Source of the DNA: Dromiciops gliroides
Lineage: Eukaryota > Chordata > Mammalia > Microbiotheria > Microbiotheriidae
DNA length: 64,000 nucleotides
NCBI RefSeq assembly: GCF_019393635.1
Contig: NC_057861.1
Span: 55,255,532-55,319,531 of the forward strand
Direction: 5' to 3'
Shown here: positions 43,095 through 53,476 of the stretch, in pieces
Layout of the letters: each line of letters starts with the position of its first letter
How positions within the stretch are numbered: the first letter of the stretch is position 1
The notes under the pieces: model-generated
Database searches by the model: none
Told to the model about the DNA's origin: nothing
What the model saw: the letters and a program-made list of their open reading frames with translations, nothing else
Made by a program: the position numbers and the translations under genes

Positions 43095-44060
43095 ATTTAT
43101 ACAAATCAGAGCCACTCTCCAAATGATAAATGGTCAAAGGATATGAACAGGTGGTTTTCAGAAGAAATCAAAGTAATCAACAGTCACATGGAAAAATGCT
43201 CTAAATCACTATTGATTGGAGAAATGCAAATTAATTCTGAGGTACCACCTCATATCTATCAGATTGACTAACATAACAGAAAAGAAAAATGAGAAATGCT
43301 GGAGGGGATGGGAAAAATAGGGACCCTAATGCACTGTTGGTAGAGTTGTGAATTAATCCAACCATTCTGGAGAGTAATTTGGAACTATGCCCAAAGAGGT
43401 ATAAAACTGTCCATAGCCTTTGATCTACCAATGCCACTATTAGGTCTCTATCCCAAAGAGATCAAAGGAAAAGGAAAAGGACCTATTTGTAAATATGTAG
43501 ATATAGATATAGATATATCAGGTCTTTTTGTGGTGACAAAGAATTGGAAAATTGAGGGTATGCCTATCAATTGGGGAATAGCTGAACAAGCTGTGGTATA
43601 TGACTGTGATAGAATATTCTTGTGGTATAAAGAAATGATAAAGGGGATGGTTTCAGAAAAACCTGAGACTTACATGATTTGATGCAAAGTGAGGTAAGCA
43701 GAAACATGAGAACATTGTATATAGTAAAAGCAATATTGTATGTTGAGCAACTGTGAAGCACTTAGCTTCTCTGGTTAATACAATGATCCAAGACAATTCC
43801 AAAGGTCTCACAACTGCTATCTACCTCCAGAGAAAGAACTGATGGAATTTGAGTACAGATTGAAGCATTTTTTTCATTTTAAGATTTTTATTTTATTTGT
43901 AATATGACTAATATGGAGATGTATGTTTTGTATGACTTCACATGTATAATGGGTATCATATTACTTTCTTCTTAATGGATAGGGGAGAAGCTGAGGAGAG
44001 GGAGAGAATTTGGAACTGAAAATTTTTTTAAATCAATGAAAAATAAAAGTCATGGCTAAA
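43095..44060 (+). mobile_element. L1 3' end, 5'-truncated
   Basis: ORF2 C-terminal text (GAGAAATGCAAATTAATTCT, GCCTTTGATCTACCAATGCC, TATCCCAAAGAGATCAAAGG), then the 3' UTR (AATCAATGAAAAATAAAAG). Not intact. Confidence 0.88.
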
Positions 44061-44636
44061 GGTGGAAAAAAATTGCTATGGCTTATGTATCAGTGCCATG
44101 TCCAGGCAGTCCTGCCTAAGACACATCAGTAAACAAAGGCAGATAACAAAAACAGATGATCCAGGCCTGAACCACAGCAGGAACCACAGTGGAAAGAGCC
44201 AGGGCACCCCTGGAGAGTAAAGCATTTGAGGTCTTCCAGGAAGCCTGCTACCAGAACAATTAACATCTAATTGGGATATCTCAAAGCTACTACAGAGCCA
44301 ATTCTAGGTTTCTGATTATGCAAAAAGGATCCAAGGGAAGGGGTCAAGGCCAAAAGCTAAGTTGAACCAACAATAAACTGAAACCAAACTCAGGAAGGTC
44401 CTGTAGAGGAAAGTGTTTTGTCTTTGCCACCACATCCAAGATCAAGCAAAGCCTGATCAACACCTTCCAAAAGACTGGGAATGAGTCCAAACTGACCCAA
44501 GCACAAAGGCCCGATCCAGAAACTATGGCTGGGGATGAATAAACAGAAGAAAATGCTGAATACAATGAAGAAATACCATGGATTGAGAGAAGCCCAAGAA
44601 GTACAGAAGATATTAACTATACAAATACAAGCAGAG

Positions 44637-44793
44637 GGGGCAGCTAGGTGACGCAGTGGAAAAAGCACCTGCCCTGGATTCAGGAGGACCTGAGTTCAAA
44701 GCTGGCCTCAGACACTTGACACTTACTAGCTGTATGACCCTGGGCAAGTCACTTAACCTTCATTGCCCTACCAAAAAACCAAAAACCAAATAC
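44637..44793 (+). mobile_element. Marsupial CORE-SINE, type B
   Basis: CAAATACAAGCAGAG copies at 44622-44636 and 44794-44808. Confidence 0.96.
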
Positions 44794-45115
44794 CAAATAC
44801 AAGCAGAGTCTAACAGGAAAAAAAGAAGACAAAGACTAGAAGAGTTCTTGGGAAAAATTAATTTTTTTCTTTTTTAAATGTAGTATTAAATCAAATGAGT
44901 CAGAGAGGAAAGAATGGTAAGAAGAATTAATAATAGCTTGGAACAGAAAGAAGTAAACTTTACCCCAAAATTGAACTCTCTGAAAATTAGAATGGGCCAA
45001 AAAGAAAGGAATGATTCCATGAGACAAGAAATATTGAAACCGGGGCAGCTATTCATTAATGCAAAGTGACCAGGAGCAGAATCAGGAGAACATTTGTATA
45101 TAGAAACAGCAATAT

Positions 45116-45267
45116 GGGTCAGCTAGGTGGCTCAGTGGATAAAGCAGCGGCCCTGGAGACAGGAGGACCTGAGTTCAAATTTGGCCTCAGACACTTAACA
45201 CTTACTAGCTGTGTGACCCTGGGCAAGTCACTTAACCCTCATTACCCCATTCCCCCCCCCAAAAAAA
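45116..45267 (+). mobile_element. Marsupial CORE-SINE, type B
   Basis: AGAAACAGCAATAT copies at 45102-45115 and 45268-45281; inside the L1 3' end. Confidence 0.96.
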
Positions 45268-45622
45268 AGAAACAGCAATATTGTATTGATGATCAACTGT
45301 GAAAGACTCAGCTATTCTGATCAATACAATGATCCAGGACAACTCCAAAGGACCCCATGATACAAACTGCTATCCACCTCAAGAGAGAGAACTGATGAAC
45401 TTTGAATGCAAATTGAAGCATGTTTTCCCCCCACTTTATTTTTCTTGTTTGTGCGTGTTTTCTTTTGTAACATGACTCATATGGACATGTCTTGCATCTC
45501 ATGTATGATCAATATCATATTGTTTGCCTCCCCAAGGAGTAGGGAAGGGATGGGAGAGCAGGAATTTGGAACTCAATTTTTAAAAAATGAATGTTAAAAA
45601 TGTTTCTAAAAAGTAATTATGA

Positions 45623-45773
45623 GGGGGCAGCTAGGTGGCGCAGTGGATAAAGCACCGGCCCTGGATTCAGGAGGACCTGAGTTCAAATCCGGCCTCAGAC
45701 ACTTGACACTTACTAGCTGTGTGACCCTGGGCAAGTCACTTAATCCCCATTGCCCCGCAAAAAAAAAAAAAAA
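45623..45773 (+). mobile_element. Marsupial CORE-SINE, type B, near consensus
   Basis: AAGTAATTATGA copies at 45611-45622 and 45774-45785. The CCCCATTGCCCCGCAAAA end and near-consensus body suggest a young copy. Confidence 0.97.
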
Positions 45774-45824
45774 AAGTAATTATGAAATAAAAAAGATGTC
45801 GATTTTAAAAAGCCAAATTTATTC

Positions 45825-46070
45825 ATTCACTAACGTCACTAGTTTATTTCAAAGTTCAGCTCAAATGCCACCTCCTATGTGAGGCTTTTGGGATCTCCAG
45901 CTTCTAGTCTCCTCCTCCCCAAATTTCTTTCTTTATTTTGCATATACTTATGTGTATATATTGTCTACTTCAATAGAATGCAGACTCCTTGAGATCAAGT
46001 AGTTTCATACCTAGCACAGAGTTTCTGGCACATTGTAGGCATTTAATAAATGCTTTCTGAGGGATTGACT
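45825..46070 (+). mobile_element. L2 3' end
   Basis: AGTTCAGCTCAAATGCCACC, GAATGCAGACTCCTTGAGAT, TTGTAGGCATTTAATAAATG. Confidence 0.8.
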
Positions 46071-46079
46071 TGGATAATT

Positions 46080-46845
46080 CCCTGACAGCAATGCTGACCA
46101 CCGAGATAAAGGGGTACAGCAACAGGACTCCACCTTGTGGCCTATCACGGGAATTTCTTCTGGGCCTTCAAACCATCAGACCAAATTAGAGAATGAGTGT
46201 GCATTACAGAAGCTGAGTAGGAAGGAAGCCTAGGGGCCAGCCAGTCCAACCTGTTTCTCAATGTAACAATATCTTCTGAGCATTTCTGACCTGATGGAGG
46301 ATCACTTTGGTTTAGCTAGAAACTGTCACTAACAGCATGGTAGGATGAAAAAAGAATGGGATACCTGGAGACCTGGGCTCAAGTCCCAGCTTTGACACAT
46401 CTGCTGTGTCAAGGTGAATCACTTCTTCTCACTGCGGTTCCTTTAGCCATAAGAACAGGCATAATATTTGCATTACCAACTCCCATAGGGTTGCCAGGGA
46501 AGACACTTTGTAAATCTTAAAGGGCTGGAAATATGTGAATTATTGTTTTGGCCAGTCCATTCATTCAATGCTTTAAGAGCTCTCTAGCTCTTTCTTAATT
46601 GAAGCTTCTGCCATTTGTGGGAAATAATGTAAAAAAGAATCTCTCTTCCAAATGAGAGTCCTTTAAGTATCTCATCACAGATGCAGGGTAAGGAGTAAAA
46701 CAGCCTGGTTTGGAGTGTCACCTCCTCTGACTTGCCAGCTCTGTGACCTTGGACAAGTCAGCTTCCTCAATCCACAAAACAGATTAATAACCTCGCATTA
46801 CCTAAGTGACCAGTTCCAAATCTTGCTGGTCTTTAGAATATTTGT
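46080..46845. other. Mixed MIR/CR1-like fragments and unclassified sequence
   Basis: MIR cores at about 46360-46540 and 46690-46800 (GTGACCTTGGACAAGTCAGC). No gene. Confidence 0.5.
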
Positions 46846-46850
46846 CTTTG

Positions 46851-46990
46851 GGGCAGCTAGATGGCACGTTGGATAAAGCACCAGCCCTGGATCCAGGAGG
46901 ACTTGAGTTCAAATCTGGCCTCAGACACTTGACACTTACCAGCTGTGTGACCCTGGGCAAGTTACTTAACCCTCATTGCCCCGAAAAAAA
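46851..46990 (+). mobile_element. Marsupial CORE-SINE, type B
   Basis: GGATAAAGCACCAGCCCTGG, CTTGACACTTACCAGCTG, CCTCATTGCCCCG. AATATTTGTCTT before and AATATATGTCTT after. A TA run follows at about 47010. Confidence 0.93.
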
Positions 46991-47214
46991 TATATGTCTT
47001 CAGGAAGACAAATATATATATATATGTGCAGTTTTCCCCCTGTATTTTTCAAGATTACTTTCTTATTTTAGAATATTTTGTACTGAGAAGGGAACAAAAT
47101 AGTCCTGTGCACAGAGGAGGGGGAAAGGGATCTTGTGCTTGCTGGTGGCAGAGGCTGGGCTGGCTTACCACTGCTTGGTGTTCTAGTACCAAGGTGGGAG
47201 AGGTCAGCAGCTAC

Positions 47215-47480
47215 TAGGGAAAGCAATATTCCTTCTTCACAGTCAGCAAAGCTCCAGAAGAGTCACTTTCAGGCCAAATTTCCTGCCTACTTTTACTGAA
47301 GTCACGACTCATGCTAAATCCACGTCTAATTGCCAGCTTGTCGCTCAGCACACCTTTGACAGAAACATTCAGAAATAGGCTATTTGTAACACAGGTGGGA
47401 CAGAAGCAATAATTATGCATTACGCACTTCCCTTCAAACAAAGAAATCAAATCGACTCTGGAGCAGAAGCTCGGCTTTCT
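47215..47480. promoter_or_regulatory. Candidate conserved non-coding element
   Basis: A repeat-free island with dense homeobox/POU-like words (GTCTAATTGCCAGC, AATAATTATGCATTACGC) and CpGs, between SLC39A3 and SGTA. No test of conservation was possible. Confidence 0.3.
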
Positions 47481-47489
47481 TTTTAGAAA

Positions 47490-47860
47490 TTCTGACAGCT
47501 ACTCAATTCTCCTGACTCCCCGTTCTTCTCTTGATGGTTTCAGTGCTTCGGTTCCTTTCATACTCAGACTAAGGGTTCTTCTTCAAGGAGAGGGAGGCCA
47601 CTCCCATAGAGTCAGTTAAGAGAGAAAAGATGTGAGGGTTCTGAGCCCAAATTTGTCTTCCATTAGAGGCAAACCTTGTAAATTCTGTGAATTTACACAG
47701 TGAAGGCTTAACATAGCCTTTCAGTGGTTAAGACACCTAAAATACAGATCAGATTATGCAAAACATATCTCCTAACAACCACTCAAAAATCTCATTGTGG
47801 GGTTAGCATTGGAAGGAACCTTAAGGGTTGCCCATCCCTTCACTTTACAAATGAGGGTCA
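47490..47860. other. Unclassified, weak MIR-like end
   Basis: GGAAGGAACCTTAAGGGTTG at about 47811 is MIR-like. Otherwise nothing recognised. Confidence 0.4.
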
Positions 47861-48023
47861 AGGGGCAGCTAGGTGGCACAGTGGATAAAGCACCGGCCTG
47901 GGATTCAGGAAGACCTGAGCTCAAATCCTACCTCAGACACCTGACACTTACTAGCTGTGTGACCCTGGGCAAGTCACTTAACCCTCAGTACCCGCCAAAA
48001 ACAAAACAAAACGACAACAAAAA
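47861..48023 (+). mobile_element. Marsupial CORE-SINE, type B
   Basis: AAATGAGGGTCA copies at 47849-47860 and 48024-48035. Confidence 0.96.
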
Positions 48024-48039
48024 AAATGAGGGTCAGTAC

Positions 48040-48970
48040 TGCCTCCAGGATGAAATGACAACGGTAAAGGGTGAAATGCAGTGATATGGGGACATAGCGT
48101 TAATTTTTCTTTAGTGACTAAAGTGGTTACTGAAAGATTGGAACAGACCTGGAGAGGGGAGGGAAGGCATGTAGGGGGGTCAGAAGGCATTGATTTTCAA
48201 GGACAAGTGTACTTCCTATAGTCTGTCTTGTCTCCAGTCAGAAGAGAGGATCACAGAGGAGCTGGACTAAAATTTCTACTCACCACCTTCAGGGAATGCT
48301 CAGCCTTCTAAGAATTGGCCTGTTCTCCACTGTTAAAAAAAACAACACATCCAAGAATACCATTTGTCCTTAATCACTGAAATGCCATGAAATGAAAAAA
48401 AGGGAAATATGTACTATATAGGCAGATCTCAGATATACTTGAGATTTATGGAAGATGAACCAAAGGTATTAAAATTTGTAAAAAGTTAAATAATCAGCCC
48501 ACTGCCAATGTGAACCACTGTTGAGATTTCTATAAAAAAAGACTCATTCCCACACACACCCCCATGGAGACAAAAAATTATTAAGGCTTGGCCCTTAAAT
48601 TAGAAAGTAATATGCCTTTACTTTGGTCTTTCATGTGTTCTAGCTTGTTTCAGCCATCATCTGTTTAGTTTTAGAGCGGCTATTAAGTTCAACTTTGGAA
48701 AGTAACCCAAGTCCTAAACCTGTCTCCTCACCTCCAGAGCCCTTAAGTCTAGATCATCCTGAGGAGGATCGACCATCAGAATCTTTGGAATTTTGTCACC
48801 TGATATGGACAGCTTTCTCTCTAAAACTTTTTCCCTCCTCATAGCATTACGCTGAGGAGGGCCTAGTACACAGAGGGTGGGCCTCAGAATCAGCAAGACT
48901 GAGTGTGGATGCAGCCTCTGACACCTACTGGGGTTAGGGGGATTAGGAGTTAATATGAAGTAGGAGTGTC
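48040..48970. other. Unclassified, no gene
   Basis: A weak MIR-like segment at about 48840-48940. Otherwise unassigned. Confidence 0.35.
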
Positions 48971-48982
48971 AAGAAGAGTGTG

Positions 48983-49106
48983 GGGGCAGCTAGATGGTGC
49001 AGTGGATAGAACACCGGCCCTGGAGTCAGGAGTACCTGAGTTGAATCCGGCCTCAAACACTTAACACTTACTAGCTATGTGACCCTGGGCAAATCACTTA
49101 AAAAAA
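48983..49106 (+). mobile_element. Marsupial CORE-SINE, type A
   Basis: AAGAAGAGTGTG copies at 48971-48982 and 49107-49118. The 3' end is trimmed before the usual CCCCAATTGCC. Confidence 0.95.
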
Positions 49107-49109
49107 AGA

Positions 49110-49575
49110 AGAGTGTGCACTCAGAGTAGCCAGCCAACATCGAAACAGGGGAGGTAATCTCAGTATTAGACCCACAATAAAGGGCTCTTTCTTGCAAGAT
49201 CATAATAAAATGGTCTTCCTGCTTTGCACAAAACTGGGAGTCCTGCCTCAGTTTACCTGTTTCTTACAGATGTAAAGTGAGGTCACTTTGGGTTCTAGGT
49301 CCTTCCTCTGCTACTAATTTGAGCTTTCCTGCAGTTAACACAGAGAGGGTGGGAGAGGTTCCTCACCACTCAGACAACCATGCCACCCTTTTGTCCTGTT
49401 AGGGCTCTGCTCTTCTCTCTGGGCCTCATCCTTCTCTTGTCAACTGAAGACAAAAACATGGGCTAATTCAAACTTCGTGGAAGTCACAAGGAACAGATAC
49501 TGATTGTAATTACCATTTCTATGCTGATTCTCAAATCAAACACACCCAGTCTCTCTGCTGACATCCAATCTTGCA
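49110..49575. other. MIR-like and unclassified sequence
   Basis: CAGTTTACCTGTTTCTTACAGATG and CTCTGGGCCTCATCCTTC are MIR-like. No gene. Confidence 0.4.
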
Positions 49576-49591
49576 TCTCCAACTGCCTTTC

Positions 49592-49815
49592 TACAATTTT
49601 TTTGGGGGGGGCAGGGTAATGAGGGTTAAGTGACTTGCCCAGGGTCATTCAGCTTATGTCGTGTCTGAGGTTGGATTTGAACTCGGGTCCTCAGACTCTA
49701 GGGCCCATGCTCTAGCCACTACACCACCTAACTGCCCCCAGTCCCCGTTCTTCAGGAGCTTGGGTCCTCCTGAATCCAGGGCTGGTACTTCATCCACTGC
49801 TCCACCTAGCTGCCC
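49592..49815 (-). mobile_element. Chimeric SINE: SINE head, 23-nt foreign segment, second SINE
   Basis: The whole unit lies between CTCCAACTGCCTTTC copies at 49577-49591 and 49816-49830, so it inserted as one piece. In minus orientation it reads: about 55 nt of a type-B SINE head (49815-49762), a non-SINE segment at 49761-49739, then a full SINE body (to 49592). The middle segment and SINE variants match the locus at 50331-50400. Confidence 0.85.
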
Positions 49816-49959
49816 CTCCAACTGCCTTTCAAACACCTCCAATGAAGTACAAGTAGACACCTTAAACTGTCTAAAACAGAACTCATTTATCTTTTTCCCA
49901 AACCTTCTCCACCTTCCTACCTTCCCAATTACTAAAGAGGGTACCACCATCTTCCCAGT

Positions 49960-50338
49960 CCTTTAGTCTTGCAACCAAGGAGTCTGTTACCAAGGCCTAT
50001 ATTCAAAGCCCTTTGTAACCTAGCTCTCTCCTACCTTTCCAGTCTTCTTTTTTATCACTCCCCCCACCCCCCAACACGAATATTCTTCCATCCAGTCATA
50101 CTGGCTCCTGAATATTCCCTGAGCAAGAAACTCCCACTCTGGGCTCCAGACATTTTCTCTGGCTTGCTTTCATGCCTGGAACATCATCCTCTGCCAACTA
50201 CCCTGGCTTCCTATCAAGTCCCAACTAAAAAATTCTACCTTCTCCAGTGCTTTTCGTTATTTCCTAATTATCTTGAACATAACTTGCTTTATATAGATTT
50301 GTCTGCATGCTGTCTCCCCAGTTAGATTCTAAGCTCCT
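49960..50338 (+). mobile_element. L2 3' region
   Basis: CAAAGCCCTTTGTAACCTAG, TTCATGCCTGGAACATCATC, TTAGATTCTAAGCTCCTGAA. It continues as GGACTGATTTGCACCCC after the SINE at 50354-50497, to about 50585. Confidence 0.8.
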
Positions 50339-50353
50339 GAAGAACGGGGACTG

Positions 50354-50497
50354 GGGGCAGTTAGGTGGTACAGTGGCTAGAGCATAGGCCCTAGAGTCTG
50401 GAGGACCCTAGTTCAAATCTAACCTCAGACACCTGACACTAGCTGTGTGACCTTGGGCGAGTCACTTAACCCCAACTGCCTCACAAAAACCAGCAAC
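50354..50497 (+). mobile_element. Marsupial CORE-SINE variant, donor-like for the chimera
   Basis: GAAGAACGGGGACTG at 50339-50353 and GAAGAACAGGGACTG at 50498-50512. It carries GCAGTTAGGTGG, GTGGCTAGAGCAT and CCCTAGAGTCTG variants shared with the chimeric copy. Confidence 0.95.
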
Positions 50498-50589
50498 GAA
50501 GAACAGGGACTGATTTGCACCCCCTGTGCTTGGTAAAGTGCCTAGCACATAATCAGATGCCTAGTAAATGCTTCTTGACTGATATGTCA

Positions 50590-51970
50590 CAATCTAGTAA
50601 GGGAAAGACTCCAAGTACTGCTATTCCCAGTTTACATATTGGGAAACTGCTTGTTTCCTTAAATGACTTGTCCAAGGTTTGGCGTCCACAGCCAGTAAGT
50701 TCCGGTTCCAAGAAATGGATCAAGAACTTCCTGTCTCCAAACCCAGGGATTGTTCCACTATATACCATCTTCCTAGTAAAAGTGAAAATGTTCTGGAAAA
50801 GTTAGAAGACACCCATTTAAGGCAATGGGTCCTCTAAGAGAAGTTCTACACTCAGAATACTGGAGTTCAAGGCCCCTTGGAGACTGTCTACCACCACCCC
50901 ATATCTCATAGAAGAGGTGGTCAAGTCACAGGTTCCAGTCACAGAGATGGGACAAGAAGCTGCCATGCTGCTATGACTCAAGAGTTCTGGGGCTCCTTCT
51001 GCTCTAAACCATTATCTCCTTCACAAATCTCCCCACCCCACCCCCCCAAGAAACCATCTGCTGGAAAGTTGAACTGTTCATCTCACAGCACGAAAACTGC
51101 CCCATGTCAACATAATCTTGTGGGGAAAGGCAGCATACCATAGTGGGCCAGTGCTCTATTTCCACCAAAAAAACCATCTGGGATCAGATCTGAGCTCTGC
51201 CATAATCTGTAATGCTGGAAAAGCCATTTTGTCTGTGGGCTCCTGCTTCCTCACGAGAGGGTTGGACCAAGTGAACAATAACGTTCTAATAAAGGATATT
51301 TCAAACCACTTGGAGCCTCGGCCATGGTGAAACCTAAGGCTGACTAACTATAAGAACAAGGTGTGAGGTCACGTTCTGTTCTCAACAGAATCCACCCTTG
51401 AAAAGTGCTAAGTGGAAAGGCAAACCCTCAAAATTATACGGTCTGCCCACACTTAAAAAACAAAAACCACTCCAGAGTCACTGTGCATAACATTAGCCCA
51501 TCTTCCAGTCGTGTGCCGAGGCGGACTTGCAGCAAAAACATGGCAGGACTTGCCGTCTGGGTATTATAAGTTCAAATCAAATCCCAGCTCTGACACTAAT
51601 TCCCTGTATGGCTAAGGCCATGGCACTTCTCAAGTCTGTTTCCACATATCCTCCAAGTTTCAGAGTACGTTAAGAAGTATGAGCGAAGACTCATTTTTTG
51701 AGTGCTCCAGGATACCCTTCTGAGGCCCCATGAGTGGTATTCTCGTGGCTCCTTTGCTCTATACCCGTGTATGGGTTGACCTCATGGTGGGCAAAGAAAA
51801 CAGCTGCTCAGCTGGCATCTCTGCCAGGCAGTACTGGGCCAAGGACACACTCCTCAAGGTCACCAGCACTGCACAGGGAAGCCAAACCAAACAGAAGCCT
51901 GTGCCCCAGGCCCAGCCTTCTGGGTCACTGATCTCCCAAGGCACTTGGGAGTGATGACAAAGGGACCAAA
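50590..51970. other. Unclassified sequence downstream of SGTA
   Basis: MIR-like fragments at about 50610-50700 and 51570-51660. No gene; open frames near 51730-51986 lack motifs. Confidence 0.4.
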
Positions 51971-51979
51971 GTGAGGACA

Positions 51980-53476
51980 AATACAAAGGTCACAATGTTT
52001 ATTTATTCCCCACATGTTACAGTCTTCACCACAGTTAAAACATTGTGGGTGATGATGGGTTACAGGTGATCACCATTGTTTCCTGCTAGTTATCTAGAAC
52101 ACTCAAAGCTCATCTGTTTCCCCAAGAAGCTCCCTGGAAGCCGCAGGGGGCGGCTGCCCTTTCTAACTATGGAGCTTTCCCTTCAGTTACCTGATACAAG
52201 ACTAAGAGCCTGCCGACCTGCCCCCCCCTACAGCCAGCTCCCCGCTCCCCTTCTTGTCCTCTCTTCTCCCCCTCACACCTTTACCAAACTCTATCTGATC
52301 ACGGTGAGTGGAGGCCTCCAGGATCTTCAATGAGGTACCCCAATGACTGCCCAGCACAGCAGCTAATTCCATTGCTCAGTGGGCAGCTGCAGCCTTGCCA
52401 CCCTGCAAGTTCCTATAAAATGCGCTGCCCTTTGCCACCTCCATGAGGCCAGCAGCCGACCAATGCAAGTTGTTGGCTCTGTTGTCACTCATCGGCCCCA
52501 CCCTCCTTGCACAGTAAGCGAGATATTGTGCAGATATATTCCTCTCCAGTAGAAACCCAAGTGCCCCATATCACCTGTGTGCAAAGAGACAGTGAGATAG
52601 GCAATGGATGGGTGATAAGACTGATGCGTGAAGCTCAAGTCTCTGCCTGGCGAATGAGAAATGAGTGGACACCAAGCACAAATCATGATTATGTGACTGG
52701 ATGTTTGTGAGATCACTGGCAAAAAGGATCGGAGGAAAAAAACAAGTTCCTATCAAAATGCTCAATTTGAAGAAAGTCACAGAAACTGGTCTTACGCACC
52801 CCAATAAGACTGCCCCCTCCCCCTACAAGGTTCAGGTTCACAAAAGCTTCGATACACATCCACAACTGAACTTTTCCCCATGCATACAGATAATCCAGAC
52901 TGCACTGAAGACATCTTTACGCCCCTGGTTGTAAATGGCAGTGCGCAGGAGGACACGCAGCTGGAGGAGTACTGGGAACACCAGGCAACCTGAGAGGATG
53001 TTTGTGTTTAGAAACTGACTTCTAATCATAAAAGAAAATACTTTTTTCCCCTTTAAAAAAATAAAGAGGAGATGAACACAACCCCCAAAGCCCCAGGTAG
53101 CCAGTGTACGTGGCCCACAAACACAAGATGGTGGAGGCTTCTTAACAGAAAACTTGAAACATCTCATAAATGGGGCCGAGAGCCACCCATAGGCCCCACA
53201 GTAGAAAACACTTCAGTAACTGACTTTCTGAGAGCTAGAAAGAGGGTGGATGCTGGTTTGTGTTTACAGCTTGCTGGCTCTTTTTCCGGAAAAAGATAGA
53301 GTCTGGGGAACGGAGGGAAGGAGGAGAAGGAAAGAAAAGGAAAATAAGAATCCGTCTTAACATGCAGGTCCAATAATTTTTTTTTCTTTTTCTCTTGTGG
53401 AAATTCCAACTGGAGAAATGGCAGAACACATGGCTTCCAGTCTGTACATCGAAGGACTCAATTCTCAATGGTGCTG
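51980..53476 (-). other. SGTA: SGTA terminal 3' UTR exon
   Basis: A good acceptor TTCTCTTAACAG (AG at 53478-53477) precedes about 1.5 kb of sequence free of SINEs and LINEs that ends at a poly(A) signal. Together with the donor 9 nt after the SGTA stop, this implies a 2.9-kb 3' UTR intron (53477-56357). Human SGTA, as I recall, also has a non-coding last exon. Confidence 0.65.
51998..52007 (-). terminator. SGTA poly(A) signal (overlapping AATAAA pair)
   Basis: Minus strand reads GGGAATAAATAAACATTGTG, two overlapping AATAAA hexamers, followed by a T/GT-rich downstream element (TTTGTATTTGTCC). Cleavage is expected near 51975-51985. Confidence 0.8.

Larger units (their letters stand above)
44070..45800 (+). 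mobile_element. Half-L1-like element: ORF1 region joined to L1 3' UTR
   Basis: The first part ends in ORF1 coiled-coil-type text (CAAAATTGAACTCTCTGAAA ATTAGAATGGGCC, CATGAGACAAGAAATA), which parallels 11100-11170 of the longer L1. At about 45055 it changes straight to the L1 3' end (GCAAAGTGACCAGGAGCAG, GATCAATACAATGATCCAGG, 3' UTR to about 45800). No ORF2 text lies between. Three SINEs are inserted. It could be a HAL1-type lineage or one internally deleted copy. Confidence 0.55.
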
